A stretch of DNA of 35,357 nucleotides from Acidaminobacter sp. (lineage in GTDB: Bacteria; Bacillota; Clostridia; Peptostreptococcales; Acidaminobacteraceae): positions 1 through 35,357 of the forward strand of contig NZ_JAOTSB010000030.1 in assembly GCF_030247605.1 (NCBI RefSeq), in the 5' to 3' direction. Numbering within the stretch: the first letter of the stretch is position 1; the number at the start of each line of letters is the position of its first letter. Of this stretch, positions 1 to 7,899 are shown piece by piece. The translations under genes were made by a program, and so were the position numbers. Below the pieces are notes generated by a model. It was given only the letters and a program-made list of their open reading frames with translations. It searched no databases and was not told the DNA's origin.

Positions 1-265
1 CCGCAGGACAGAAAAAAGCAGGGCGCGCATGCGCTTCTACTTGCACCCTCATTATAGCTACAATCCCTCGGATGCTGCTGCGCGGCATCCTTCGTGAGTG
101 ACCCCCACCAGGCCTTCCGGCCTGGTGGATTTTTCTGTCCGCAGGACAGAAAAAAGCAGGGCGCGCATGCGCTTCTACTTGCACCCTCATTATAGCTACA
201 ATCCCTCGGATGCTGCTGCGCGGCATCCTTCGTGAGTGACCCCCACCAGGCCTTCCGGCCTGGTG
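1..265. repeat. Tandem duplication of a hairpin-rich block, period 138 bp
   Basis: Positions 1-127 and 139-265 read identically, and a third partial copy begins near 276 (CCGCAGGGCATAAAAAAGC against CCGCAGGACAGAAAAAAGC). Each unit contains the stem CACCAGGCC/GGCCTGGTG (106-127 and 244-265), followed on the plus strand by a T-rich stretch. The block lies downstream of guaA on the minus strand and no gene is seen in it. It is probably a duplicated terminator segment. The gene upstream of position 1 is outside the window. Confidence 0.85.
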
Positions 266-271
266 TTTTTT
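244..271 (+). terminator. Rho-independent terminator on the plus strand, copied in the upstream repeat unit
   Basis: The inverted repeat CACCAGGCC TTCC GGCCTGGTG at 244-265 is followed by TTTTTT at 266-271. The same stem occurs at 106-127, followed by GGATTTTT. It would end a plus-strand transcript entering from left of the window. Confidence 0.6.
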
Positions 272-286
272 ATGCCCGCAGGGCAT

Positions 287-316
287 AAAAAAGCAGGGCG
301 CGCATGCGCGCCCTGC
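287..316 (-). terminator. guaA rho-independent terminator
   Basis: A perfect 24-nt palindrome at 293-316 (arm GCAGGGCGCGCA) is followed on the minus strand by six T (plus AAAAAA, 287-292). It starts four bases past the guaA stop codon (320-322). Half of this palindrome recurs in each upstream tandem repeat unit, so the repeats probably arose from it. Confidence 0.75.
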
Positions 317-319
317 GGG

Positions 320-1608
320 TCACTCCCACTCTATAGTCCCTGCCGGTTTTGGCGTCAGGTCATATAACACTCTGTTAACGCCCTTCACCTCATGGGTGAT
401 CCGGTGCGTTATAATTTCCAGAACCTCATACGGGACGCGCTCAACTGTGGCGGTCATAGCATCCACCGTATTGACAGCCCTGAGCACCACCGGCCACTCA
501 AAACTGCGCTTATGATCTCGCACGCCTACGGACTTCACATCCGGCACCACGGTAAAGTACTGCCAGACTTTTCCCTCAAGGCCCGCCTTAGCAAACTCCT
601 CGCGAAGAATCGCATCCGATTCGCGCACAGCCTCTAGACGGTCACGCGTAATCGCGCCAATACAGCGGACGCCCAGGCCCGGACCCGGAAACGGCTGACG
701 GAACACCATGCTGCGCGGCAGTCCCAGAGCCAAGCCACACGCCCTCACTTCATCCTTAAATAGCATTTCAGCGGCTCTACTAAATCAAACTCCAGATCCT
801 CAGGGAGACCGCCCACATTGTGGTGGCTCTTGACCGCTTTGACAGTTTTTGTGCCGGACTCTATAATATCCGGATAGATGGTGCCCTGAGCCAGAAACTT
901 CACATCCTCAAGCTTTCCGGCCTCATCCTCGAAAACGCGGATAAATTCGGCACCGATAATCATGCGCTTCTTCTCCGGATCAGACACGCCGGCCAGCTTG
1001 TCGAGGAAGCGATCCACTGCATCCACATAAACCAGATTCGCGCCCATCTCTTCCCTGAACACATGAACTACTTCCTCCGGCTCGCCCTTTCGAAGGAGGC
1101 CGTGATTCACGTGGACGCAGGTCAGCTGCTTGCCTATGGCTTTAATCAGCAAAGCCGCCACGACAGATGAATCCACACCGCCGGAAAGAGCGAGGAGAAC
1201 TTTACCATCGCCAACCTGTGCTTTAATTTGAGAGACTTGCTCGGCAATGAAGTTTTCCATATTCCAGTTGGCCTGGGCCTTGCAAGCCCCAAAGATAAAC
1301 GCCTGCAGCTTTTCCAGACGCGCCTCCACCTCTTCCGGCCATGGCGCGCTGCCGTTATGGTCTACAGACAAAACCGGTACGCCCGCCTTCATGAGGGCTT
1401 CGGATGCCTGAATGGCAACCCCGTCCACAACGCGGTTCTCTCCGCCATTTAAGATGATCCCTTTAATGTTGGTGATTTTCGAGAGCTCGTCCTCGGTCAT
1501 GTCGTGGTGGTGGATTTCCGTAAAAACGCCCATCTCTCTGATTTCTCTGGCTATGTAGGTGTTCCTGGTGCTGCCCATATCAATGATCAATATTTTGTCC
1601 TGTTCCAT
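320..1608 (-). CDS. guaA: GMP synthase with truncated glutaminase domain; reading frame broken by a 1-base deletion
   Basis: GMP synthase converts XMP to GMP with ATP and an ammonia donor. The ATP-pyrophosphatase and C-terminal dimerization parts are well conserved (LALSGGVDSS, HVNHGLLRKGE, QGTIYPDIIESG, KSHHNVGGLPED, RQPFPGPGLGVRC, ending in TIEWE). The N-terminal class I glutaminase region is only about 110 residues instead of about 190. The nucleophile motif GxCxG is replaced by SVDHNG, and the catalytic His/Glu segment is absent, so ammonia-dependent synthesis is inferred. The frame breaks at 766-768: minus-strand CTGAAATGC should read CTGAAAATGC to join VEPLK to MLFKDEVR. Repaired, the protein has about 429 residues. 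The start is ATG 1608 behind GAGGAGGG, five codons inside the longest frame. I recall similarly short GuaA proteins in other Clostridia, so the short domain is probably ancestral. The frameshift may be a homopolymer error. Confidence 0.88.
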
Positions 1609-1721
1609 AAATGCCCTCCTCATTGTCTCTCTTTACTGGATTGTATTATTGGATTTATTTTACCATACCTTGGCCCCTCATGACATCTTGTCCTGATGGC
1701 AATTTTGTGAACGTTGAAAGC

Positions 1722-1780
1722 AAAAAAAATTAGCCGATGGTCGCGAGTTGATCACTGCACGACCATCGGCTAATTTTTTT
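1722..1780 (-). terminator. Bidirectional terminator built on repeat copy A (GACCATCGGC family)
   Basis: A perfect 21-bp inverted repeat (arm AAAAAAATTAGCCGATGGTCG, cut here to AAAAATTAGCCGATGGTCG for length) spans 1723-1780 with loop 1744-1759. It has an A tract before and a T tract after, so it can terminate in both directions. It lies 3' of the hydantoinase-family gene on the minus strand and upstream of guaA. The GACCATCGGC core is shared with hairpins throughout the window. Confidence 0.8.
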
Positions 1781-1833
1781 GTTTTTACAGAATTTTTAAC
1801 GACAAGAACTGCTGCTTCAAACATCCGATCAGC

Positions 1834-3798
1834 TTATAGCCACTCTGACTTTTCAGTGCCCATTGCCTCAATGTGAGACTCTATATAAAAATCATTTGCG
1901 ATCCCATTTGTATCTGCGTAAATGTCGCGATGCTCAAGAATGACCTCAAGGTTTGTCACACCATTTTCCCGGGCCAACCGCTCAGCTTTTTCAATGGCAA
2001 AACGTTTTCCATAGTCAACAGCTTCGACAAGGGTTTCAAAATTTTTACATTCCCATTCCGACGAAAGCACATAACCCGAATAGCTCTCACCAGGCTGAAT
2101 GTGGATCCTGACTATTTCCATGACCTTTCCTACTGCCGCACCAACAGCATTTGCAACCTCCGTGTGCTCTGGAATGACCAGCCGCACGCCGAGCTTTTCA
2201 GAGAGCATTGGGAGATAAGCGCGAACCGGTGCACCAATGCCAATAATCGGCAGTTTCGGCGAAATGTGAAAGTTGAGCAAAGAGTCAGTCTGTGTCTCGA
2301 GCTGCTTTTTGCTGAGATATGCAAAAAGAGCATTGGTTTCAAGGTTAAAATCACAGCCCTCATGATTGAGCAGGCTCTGCCAGCACGCAAACGCCAAACG
2401 TTCTGTGACTTTTTCAATAATAAAGTCGCAAAATTGAACAGGCGCCATATTGAATCGTTCAGCGAGGAGGGCAACGCCTGCTTTCGCTCCGGCGGTATTC
2501 CAATCGTTGTAAAGCCCTTTCGCATGCATGATATCTGTAGGTGTTAAAGAAATTTGGCCGATAATGCCTTTCTCAACAAGCCTGCTAGGATCCACCATAT
2601 TTACCTCAAGGTCAAGGGCTCGCGCGATATAGAAGATACTATGAGGTCCATCTTTCAACAGACCTATGATTTGTTTTTCCCGTTCACTCAAATGACCATT
2701 GTGGTGAAAGTCCAGAAGGATATAGCAGTCCGTGATCTGCGCAACGACCAAAGGCGTCGTACGCGGCAGCTTGATTTTGGACAGTTCCTCCAACAGATGG
2801 GGATACCGGTGGGTCATCACACAAATTGGCCAAACCCGCCGTGGGCCAAGTTTGAAATTGCCCTGACTGTCCTTTTGGATATAACTGTCCCCGCCTAAGC
2901 CATAGGTATCTATTTCAGCCGCTTCCACACGAGTCAGCCAGCCGCCGACGCGAGCGCCTTCCTTGTTGATCTTTGGCATGCCATTTTTTAAGACTGCCAG
3001 GTCCGAGGTGGTTCCCCCCATGTCCAAAACCATGCCGTTCTTCTCTCCTGCCAGGAAATTAGCGCCTATGATACTGGCGGCAGGTCCAGAAAGCACTGTT
3101 TCAATGGGCCGATCCATAGCCTGAGTCTCACCCATTAAAGACCCGTCCCCTTTGACGATCATAATCGGTGCAAAGACGGCTTTTTCCGCGAGTGATTTTT
3201 TCACTGACACAAGCAGCTCCTCGATGATCGGGATCAGCCGCGCGTTGAGAATGGCCGTGACGCTGCGTTCATGAACGCCGAGTGAACGCGTCAGATGATG
3301 GGCGCAGACGACGTGCAAGCCCAGAATCTCCTTTGCCATGCGTTGAAGGATGATCTCGTGCTCGGGATTTCGCACGCTCAGATAGGAAGAGATCGCCAAA
3401 GCGTCAACTTTGCCCCGGAGGCTCTCAAGGACCTCGCGTGCCAGCACTTCATCAAATGGCTCTTTTTCATTGCCGCGTATGTCGTGTCCGCCCGGAAGCG
3501 AACGAATCTCTTTGGCCGGAACGTTCAGATGCTCTGTGTAGCCGATGGTGATCAGCCCCACTTCACAGCCGCGTCCTTCAACAATGGCATTCGTCGCAAG
3601 CGTGGTGGAAAGTGCGATAAAATCGATTTTATGTGATTCGTCAAAATTTAAGCGATGTATGACATCTGTAATGCCGAGAGACAGGTTTTCCCGCGTTGTC
3701 AGCGACTTAGCCTTAGATATAATCCTGTGCTGAGCCCTGTCTATGACCACACCGTCCGTATAAGTGCCTCCGGTGTCGATGCCGAGTACAAAGGACAT
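1834..3798 (-). CDS. Hydantoinase/oxoprolinase-family (ASKHA fold) protein
   Basis: This 654-residue protein opens with the ATPase phosphate-1 motif GIDTGGTYTDGVV and carries SGPAASIIGANFLAGEK and DMGGTTSDLAVLKNG near residues 230-270. These are typical of Hydant_A_N followed by Hydantoinase_A. Family members use ATP to open hydantoin or 5-oxoproline rings, usually with a HyuB partner, but no HyuB is present here. It is the last gene of the minus-strand methyltransferase operon, so its job probably concerns the methylated substrate or an ATP-dependent maturation step. The start ATG follows GAGGAGATGAGATC. The length is near that of HyuA. A 30-nt palindrome separates it from the methyltransferase gene upstream. 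The family call is firm; the reaction is unknown. Confidence 0.8.
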   Translation of the reverse strand: MSFVLGIDTGGTYTDGVVIDRAQHRIISKAKSLTTRENLSLGITDVIHRLNFDESHKIDFIALSTTLATNAIVEGRGCEVGLITIGYTEHLNVPAKEIRSLPGGHDIRGNEKEPFDEVLAREVLESLRGKVDALAISSYLSVRNPEHEIILQRMAKEILGLHVVCAHHLTRSLGVHERSVTAILNARLIPIIEELLVSVKKSLAEKAVFAPIMIVKGDGSLMGETQAMDRPIETVLSGPAASIIGANFLAGEKNGMVLDMGGTTSDLAVLKNGMPKINKEGARVGGWLTRVEAAEIDTYGLGGDSYIQKDSQGNFKLGPRRVWPICVMTHRYPHLLEELSKIKLPRTTPLVVAQITDCYILLDFHHNGHLSEREKQIIGLLKDGPHSIFYIARALDLEVNMVDPSRLVEKGIIGQISLTPTDIMHAKGLYNDWNTAGAKAGVALLAERFNMAPVQFCDFIIEKVTERLAFACWQSLLNHEGCDFNLETNALFAYLSKKQLETQTDSLLNFHISPKLPIIGIGAPVRAYLPMLSEKLGVRLVIPEHTEVANAVGAAVGKVMEIVRIHIQPGESYSGYVLSSEWECKNFETLVEAVDYGKRFAIEKAERLARENGVTNLEVILEHRDIYADTNGIANDFYIESHIEAMGTEKSEWL

Positions 3799-3827
3799 GA
3801 TCTCATCTCCTCGTTCGGATAAAATAG

Positions 3828-3857
3828 AGATCGGGCGACCCTAGGGTCGCCCGATCT
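3828..3857 (-). terminator. Perfect 30-nt intercistronic palindrome (attenuator or mRNA end)
   Basis: Each 15-bp arm is AGATCGGGCGACCCT or its reverse complement, with no spacer. It lies between the stop of the 496-residue MttB gene (3867) and the hydantoinase-family start (3798). On the minus strand it is followed only by a weak TATTTTAT tract, so partial termination or 3'-end protection is more likely than full termination. Confidence 0.6.
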
Positions 3858-3866
3858 TGTCTGAGC

Positions 3867-5357
3867 TTAGTTGACGCCAGGGATTTTGGCGACGGCATGT
3901 TCGACAATATCTCTGATTTTTGCCTTAACATCTTTTGGAAGCTGCTCAGGCTCATAATTCTCAATGATATCTCGAACCGTTTCGTTGCAGCGTTCTGTCA
4001 ATGACTTGCGCCCATTGGATTTCCACATGTCATGAGCAGCACGGCTTATTAAATCAGATTCAAAATTCCTATTATTTGTCTTAGGAATGAAGTCTTCATC
4101 ATCATCCCAATCTGTATCCCAAATATTTCTGAAACGGCCTTTTGGCGGCACGCTTTCAATTTCATCAAGGGATAACGTATTTTCGTTGACCGGAATACCT
4201 GCAGTCAGTCGGCGTGCCATACCAACGATTTCATTGTCCATGACAACGAGATCCAGGTTGGCAGTTGTGCCATATTCGCAGTAACCAATGTCGTGGTTGA
4301 GGTTCGGACCGGAAAGGTTTGTCATTGTAATTGACAGTGCCGCCTCAATGCCAGCCTGCTCGTCAACAATGATGGAATCCGTACAGCCATTCGTTCCAAA
4401 GACAGGGAGGTTCAGGTAATGACCCATGTCAGTCAGGCATGCGAGCATCAGATCCATTTCAGGCGCGCCGTAGGAGAAGATCGTCGAACTCATATCCATG
4501 ATCGTGTAGACGCCGCCCATGATGTACGCTGCGCCTTCGCCTGCACACTGGCTTAGTACGAGGCCGCTGAGACTCTCTGCAATACCTTGGACGAGGACGC
4601 CGGCTATAGTTGCCGGTGCAGTTGTACCTGCCATAATGCATGGTGTGAAAATTGTAGGGATGCCTTTTTCAGCGCCTGTAATAACCTTTTGACAGGATTC
4701 AGCCGCGATGATCCCCGGGGAGATCGGCTCCAAATACAAGGTGATGAATGGGTGTCTGCGCAGCTCTTCGGCTCCGCCGGCGACGGCTTCCGCCATAGCG
4801 ATACAGTCTGCCTGAGCCCATTGGTCCGTAACGACGTTGACAATCGGTTTAGAAGTGTTTAGCAGCTGCTGTTCGAATTCCCAGCGGTCCGCGACGAGGA
4901 GCGGAACGTCCTGTACCAGACCCAGGGACATACAGAAGTCAATATTCGGCATGGCGTCGAGAACTTTTGTCGCCCAGCCTATGCTTTGGTTTGTAGAACG
5001 TTTGCGTTCTCCGGTATAAGGATCGCGGAAGAACGGGGTTCCGGATCCTGATCCAAAATAGGCGTTATTGCCTTCAAGGAACATTTCCGGTTTGCCCGTA
5101 CGGCTGTTGCAGAGCACGACGTGCTTCTGACAAGAGCGAAGCGCACGCTCGACGAGGAACGGAGGAATCCGGACTCGAATGCCATCAACAAAGCAGCCGT
5201 GTTTTTTCAAAATTTCAAGTGCCTGCGGATCGTGGTACTCCATGCCGGTGCGGAAGAGGACTTCTTCAGCAGCGAGCAGGATCTCTTGACATTGTGAATC
5301 TGTCAACACCTTCATTGAAGGTGTTTTATTGGCTCTATAGTTAACTCGATTTTTCAC
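3867..5357 (-). CDS. MttB-family (non-pyrrolysine) corrinoid methyltransferase, paralog 1
   Basis: This is a 496-residue TIM-barrel methyltransferase of the trimethylamine methyltransferase (MttB) superfamily, which transfers a methyl group from a methylated amine to a partner corrinoid protein. The N-terminal region (MKVLTDSQCQEILLAAEEVL, EALEILKKHGC-like, RIPPFLVERALRS) and blocks such as YFGSGSGTPFFRDPYTGER, PIVNVVTDQW and VDEQAGIEAALS follow the family pattern. There is no in-frame UAG, so it belongs with the non-Pyl members (glycine betaine MtgB, proline betaine MtpB, carnitine MtcB and others). I chose GTG 5357, behind GGAGGGAAGACC and 16 nt after the upstream gene; the longer frame would overlap that gene by over 150 nt. 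Which amine it demethylates is not readable. Confidence 0.88.
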   Translation of the reverse strand: MKNRVNYRANKTPSMKVLTDSQCQEILLAAEEVLFRTGMEYHDPQALEILKKHGCFVDGIRVRIPPFLVERALRSCQKHVVLCNSRTGKPEMFLEGNNAYFGSGSGTPFFRDPYTGERKRSTNQSIGWATKVLDAMPNIDFCMSLGLVQDVPLLVADRWEFEQQLLNTSKPIVNVVTDQWAQADCIAMAEAVAGGAEELRRHPFITLYLEPISPGIIAAESCQKVITGAEKGIPTIFTPCIMAGTTAPATIAGVLVQGIAESLSGLVLSQCAGEGAAYIMGGVYTIMDMSSTIFSYGAPEMDLMLACLTDMGHYLNLPVFGTNGCTDSIIVDEQAGIEAALSITMTNLSGPNLNHDIGYCEYGTTANLDLVVMDNEIVGMARRLTAGIPVNENTLSLDEIESVPPKGRFRNIWDTDWDDDEDFIPKTNNRNFESDLISRAAHDMWKSNGRKSLTERCNETVRDIIENYEPEQLPKDVKAKIRDIVEHAVAKIPGVN

Positions 5358-5373
5358 GGTCTTCCCTCCATCC

Positions 5374-6843
5374 TTATAATGTCTGATCTGCTTTAGCCAG
5401 GATCGATTTGAGCTGCGCAGCCACAGCGCTGTCAAGCTTTGATACGGCTGGCGCGGACAACAATTCTTCGACGTACTCGAGTGCACGAGTGCCCATCGTT
5501 TTAGCGCCGGAATCAACCCAGTCATCGATGCGCTTTCTGTTGATCAATGTTGGCCAGTACTGCTCAGACTTGAAGTAGAAGCTCGTATGACTTTCGCTTA
5601 GGTAGTTGCCGCCAGGGCCGACCTCATCTATGACACCGCGCGCCAAATGCTCTTCATCCATATCAAAGGTTCTCATAATGCGGTGCACATTGCCAAGTAC
5701 CTCGTCACCCATAGCCAAGACTGCGGCGCTTGCAACTCTGCCGGATTCAAGGGCGCCGCCGCCTGCGATGACGTTTGTGCCGGCAAGCGCTGATGTGAGA
5801 ATGCCGTATGTAAATTCTGCACCCGCTTGCGCGTCTGAAAAGTTAGAATCAGAAAGGCCGTAGACGCCAGCGCTAGGGATGCGAAGATGTCTCATCAAGT
5901 TGGAGAAACCAGCGCCAATCAAGCCTGCTTCAGGCGCGCCGAATGGTGCAACCGCGTTCTTTTGATCAAAGACAGTAAATTGTCCGCCGGAGATAAAAGG
6001 TGCGCCTGCGGAAACGAACTGAGAAAGCGTCAGAGCGACCAGGCTGTTTGCAAGAGCCAGAACCAGCGTTCCAGCAGTGTTTAATGGCGCCGTAACGCCG
6101 GAGACCAGTTTGTTTAGGTAGACAAAAGGTATGCCGCTTTTTGCTGCGAACATCACAGCACCCAGAGCGTCTTGATCGTGGAAACGCGGCTCATCGCATT
6201 GGATAGCAAACACGACATATGGATTTTGGCGAAGTTTGTCCGAGCTGCCCACTGCAGCAGCTGCCATTTCCGCGACAAATTCAGCTTCCTTTGCATTTCC
6301 CACCGGTTGGAGGATTGGTTTAGTGCTGTTGGACAACAGCGCTTCGAAGGCATGCAGCCCTGCACTGTTTTTATTGACGCCCGAAGGCTTTCCAGGCGCA
6401 CTGACAAGACTGACGCGTGAAAGTTTTTCGGAAAGTCGCGCTGTCTCAACGACGTCATTCACGGTAATGTCACGCTGTTCACCGCTTGAACGGTCAAGGA
6501 TTTTCTCACTTCCGAAATACGGCGCGAAATGGTTGTTTTCCGTTTCCATTAAAACAGCTCGTTTGCCATTTCGGTCGCAGAGGGTAATACGAGAAGGCGC
6601 GGTGCGGACAGCCCATTCAAGCTTTGCGCTTGGAATACGGACAGTGTCGCCCTCTACCCAGCAGCCTTTTGCCGCAAAAAGCGCTCGCGCTTCTTCACTC
6701 TCGACTTGAGCGCCGGAACGCTCCAGGAGTTCAACTGCTGTGACAAAAATCTCTTCACACTGGTCTTCGGAAAGCATTTTCCAACAAATGGTTTGATTAA
6801 CATCAAAATTTGCGCGTTTAAAATGACTTCTACTTGTATACAT
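5374..6843 (-). CDS. MttB-family (non-pyrrolysine) corrinoid methyltransferase, paralog 2
   Basis: This 489-residue protein is homologous in layout to the gene that follows it: an N-terminal helical segment (MLSEDQCEEIFVTAVELLER, KGCWVEGDTVRIPSAKLE), then the barrel with APYFGSEKILDRSSGEQRD, TKPILQPVGNAKEAEF, APFGAPEAGLIGAG and SDAQAGAEFTYG. There is no internal amber codon. The ATG start follows GAAAGGGG at about nine bases. The corrinoid gene starts upstream and ends at 6886, 43 nt away. Two paralogs beside one corrinoid protein suggest either two substrates sharing one corrinoid or successive demethylation of one multi-methylated amine. The sequences are clearly diverged from each other, so this is not a recent duplication. 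Confidence 0.87.
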   Translation of the reverse strand: MYTSRSHFKRANFDVNQTICWKMLSEDQCEEIFVTAVELLERSGAQVESEEARALFAAKGCWVEGDTVRIPSAKLEWAVRTAPSRITLCDRNGKRAVLMETENNHFAPYFGSEKILDRSSGEQRDITVNDVVETARLSEKLSRVSLVSAPGKPSGVNKNSAGLHAFEALLSNSTKPILQPVGNAKEAEFVAEMAAAAVGSSDKLRQNPYVVFAIQCDEPRFHDQDALGAVMFAAKSGIPFVYLNKLVSGVTAPLNTAGTLVLALANSLVALTLSQFVSAGAPFISGGQFTVFDQKNAVAPFGAPEAGLIGAGFSNLMRHLRIPSAGVYGLSDSNFSDAQAGAEFTYGILTSALAGTNVIAGGGALESGRVASAAVLAMGDEVLGNVHRIMRTFDMDEEHLARGVIDEVGPGGNYLSESHTSFYFKSEQYWPTLINRKRIDDWVDSGAKTMGTRALEYVEELLSAPAVSKLDSAVAAQLKSILAKADQTL

Positions 6844-6885
6844 CTCTTAAGCCCCTTTCTAATTCACGGTCATTGGCAGCGAATA

Positions 6886-7515
6886 TTACAGAAGACGTTT
6901 GCAAAGGCCGACAGCCGACAGTGCATCCGGCGCGAATCCGTCTGCAGTGATTTCAGTTGAGAAATCTGTAGAAACCGGCGCGCCGCCAATGATGACCTTG
7001 ACTTGGTCTCTAATGCCTTCTTCCTTCAGGAGCTCAATGGTGTCCTTCATATGAAGCATAGTTGTTGTAAGCATAGCCGACATGCCAAGTACATCCGGTT
7101 TGAGTTCTTTAACCATATTGACAAGCTGTTCAGGAGAAACGTCTTTACCAGCATTGATGACAGTAAATCCATTGCTTTCGAGCATGATGCCCACGAGGTT
7201 CTTGCCAATGTCATGCAAATCTCCTTGAACGGTCGCCATAATAACGGTTCCATTTGACTTCATGTCCCCTGCTTGAAGAAGCGGCTTAACGATATTGATC
7301 CCTTCCTCCATTGCCTTTGCGCTCATTAGAACTTCAGGAATGAACATTTTGTTTTGCTGGAACAATACACCAACTTCGGACATACCTACGACAAGCGCCT
7401 TGTTGATGATGTCAAGCGGAGCTTCCCCCGCTTGCAGAAGTTCGTTAGTTGAGGCTATTACTAGTTTTCTTTTCCCTTTTACGACTTCCTGTGCTAATTG
7501 TTCATATGTAGCCAT
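6886..7515 (-). CDS. Methyltransferase-associated corrinoid (B12-binding) protein, MttC/MtgC type
   Basis: This 209-residue cobamide carrier accepts the methyl group from the MttB proteins. The N-terminal four-helix cap (residues 1-85) precedes a Rossmann-like B12 domain with DLHDIG at 99-104. His101 is the expected lower cobalt ligand, and the SAMLTTTM and GGAPVSTDF loops contact the nucleotide tail in the family. The cofactor cycles between Co(I) and methyl-Co(III); accidental oxidation to Co(II) is probably repaired by the RACo-like protein encoded at 10012. It is the first gene of the minus operon, with an AGGAGGT ribosome binding site and its own promoter. The length is normal for the family. 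Confidence 0.92.
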   Translation of the reverse strand: MATYEQLAQEVVKGKRKLVIASTNELLQAGEAPLDIINKALVVGMSEVGVLFQQNKMFIPEVLMSAKAMEEGINIVKPLLQAGDMKSNGTVIMATVQGDLHDIGKNLVGIMLESNGFTVINAGKDVSPEQLVNMVKELKPDVLGMSAMLTTTMLHMKDTIELLKEEGIRDQVKVIIGGAPVSTDFSTEITADGFAPDALSAVGLCKRLL

Positions 7516-7552
7516 TGACTTACCTCCTCTGATTGGTCCAATTTATGAACTC

Positions 7553-7582
7553 ATTATAGCTTATCGTTTTCTGAATATTCAA
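7553..7582 (-). promoter_or_regulatory. Sigma-A promoter of the minus methyltransferase operon
   Basis: On the minus strand, TTGAAT (plus 7577-7582) and a perfect TATAAT (plus 7553-7558) are separated by 18 bp. Transcription would begin near 7546, about 30 nt before the corrinoid-protein ATG. Confidence 0.7.
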
Positions 7583-7691
7583 TATACTGCTTATGACGTC
7601 TATTCGCGGTTTCAAACAAAACAGTTCATATTCATTCGCGTCAGGTCATAAGGTTATAGCCTTCATGCATAAGCACGCTTGTTCAATTAAC

Positions 7692-7768
7692 ATAAATGCC
7701 GCACAAGCCTTGCTATAGCGCATTTTCATAAAATTAAATTAGCATTTATTAACATTTTTAGCATAAAT
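7692..7768. promoter_or_regulatory. Candidate operator array in the divergent intergenic region
   Basis: In the 384-bp gap between the two divergent starts, an 8-mer recurs as ATAAATGC (7692-7699), GCATTTAT (7742-7749) and GCATAAAT (7761-7768). The last two belong to the direct repeat TTAGCATWWAT, 19 bp apart, ending 7 bp before the plus-strand -35 box. This is a plausible site for the LysR regulator encoded at 13325. It is pattern evidence only. Confidence 0.4.
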
Positions 7769-7775
7769 AGAACCC

Positions 7776-7804
7776 TTGACAAACAGATACCTCAAGAATA
7801 CTAT
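7776..7804 (+). promoter_or_regulatory. Consensus sigma-A promoter of the plus methyltransferase operon
   Basis: TTGACA (7776-7781), a 17-bp spacer and TACTAT (7799-7804). A start near 7811 would leave a leader of about 90 nt before the GTG at 7900. Confidence 0.8.
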
Positions 7805-7899
7805 TTGTTTTATAAATGTATTTTTTCATTATATGAATGTTGTATCGCTATTTCTTGCATATTTCAGTTATTCAACTGAAGAGAAGGGGAGATCTAGAA

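Noticed and set aside
1..265. CRISPR array
   Set aside because: Only two long identical tandem units with no spacers between them; no cas genes.
1624..1722. Purine riboswitch upstream of guaA
   Set aside because: The leader between repeat A and guaA is short and I could not build the three-stem aptamer with its conserved loops.
3867..6843. Pyrrolysine-containing MttB
   Set aside because: Both MttB frames are uninterrupted by UAG and there are no pyl genes, so these are non-Pyl homologs.
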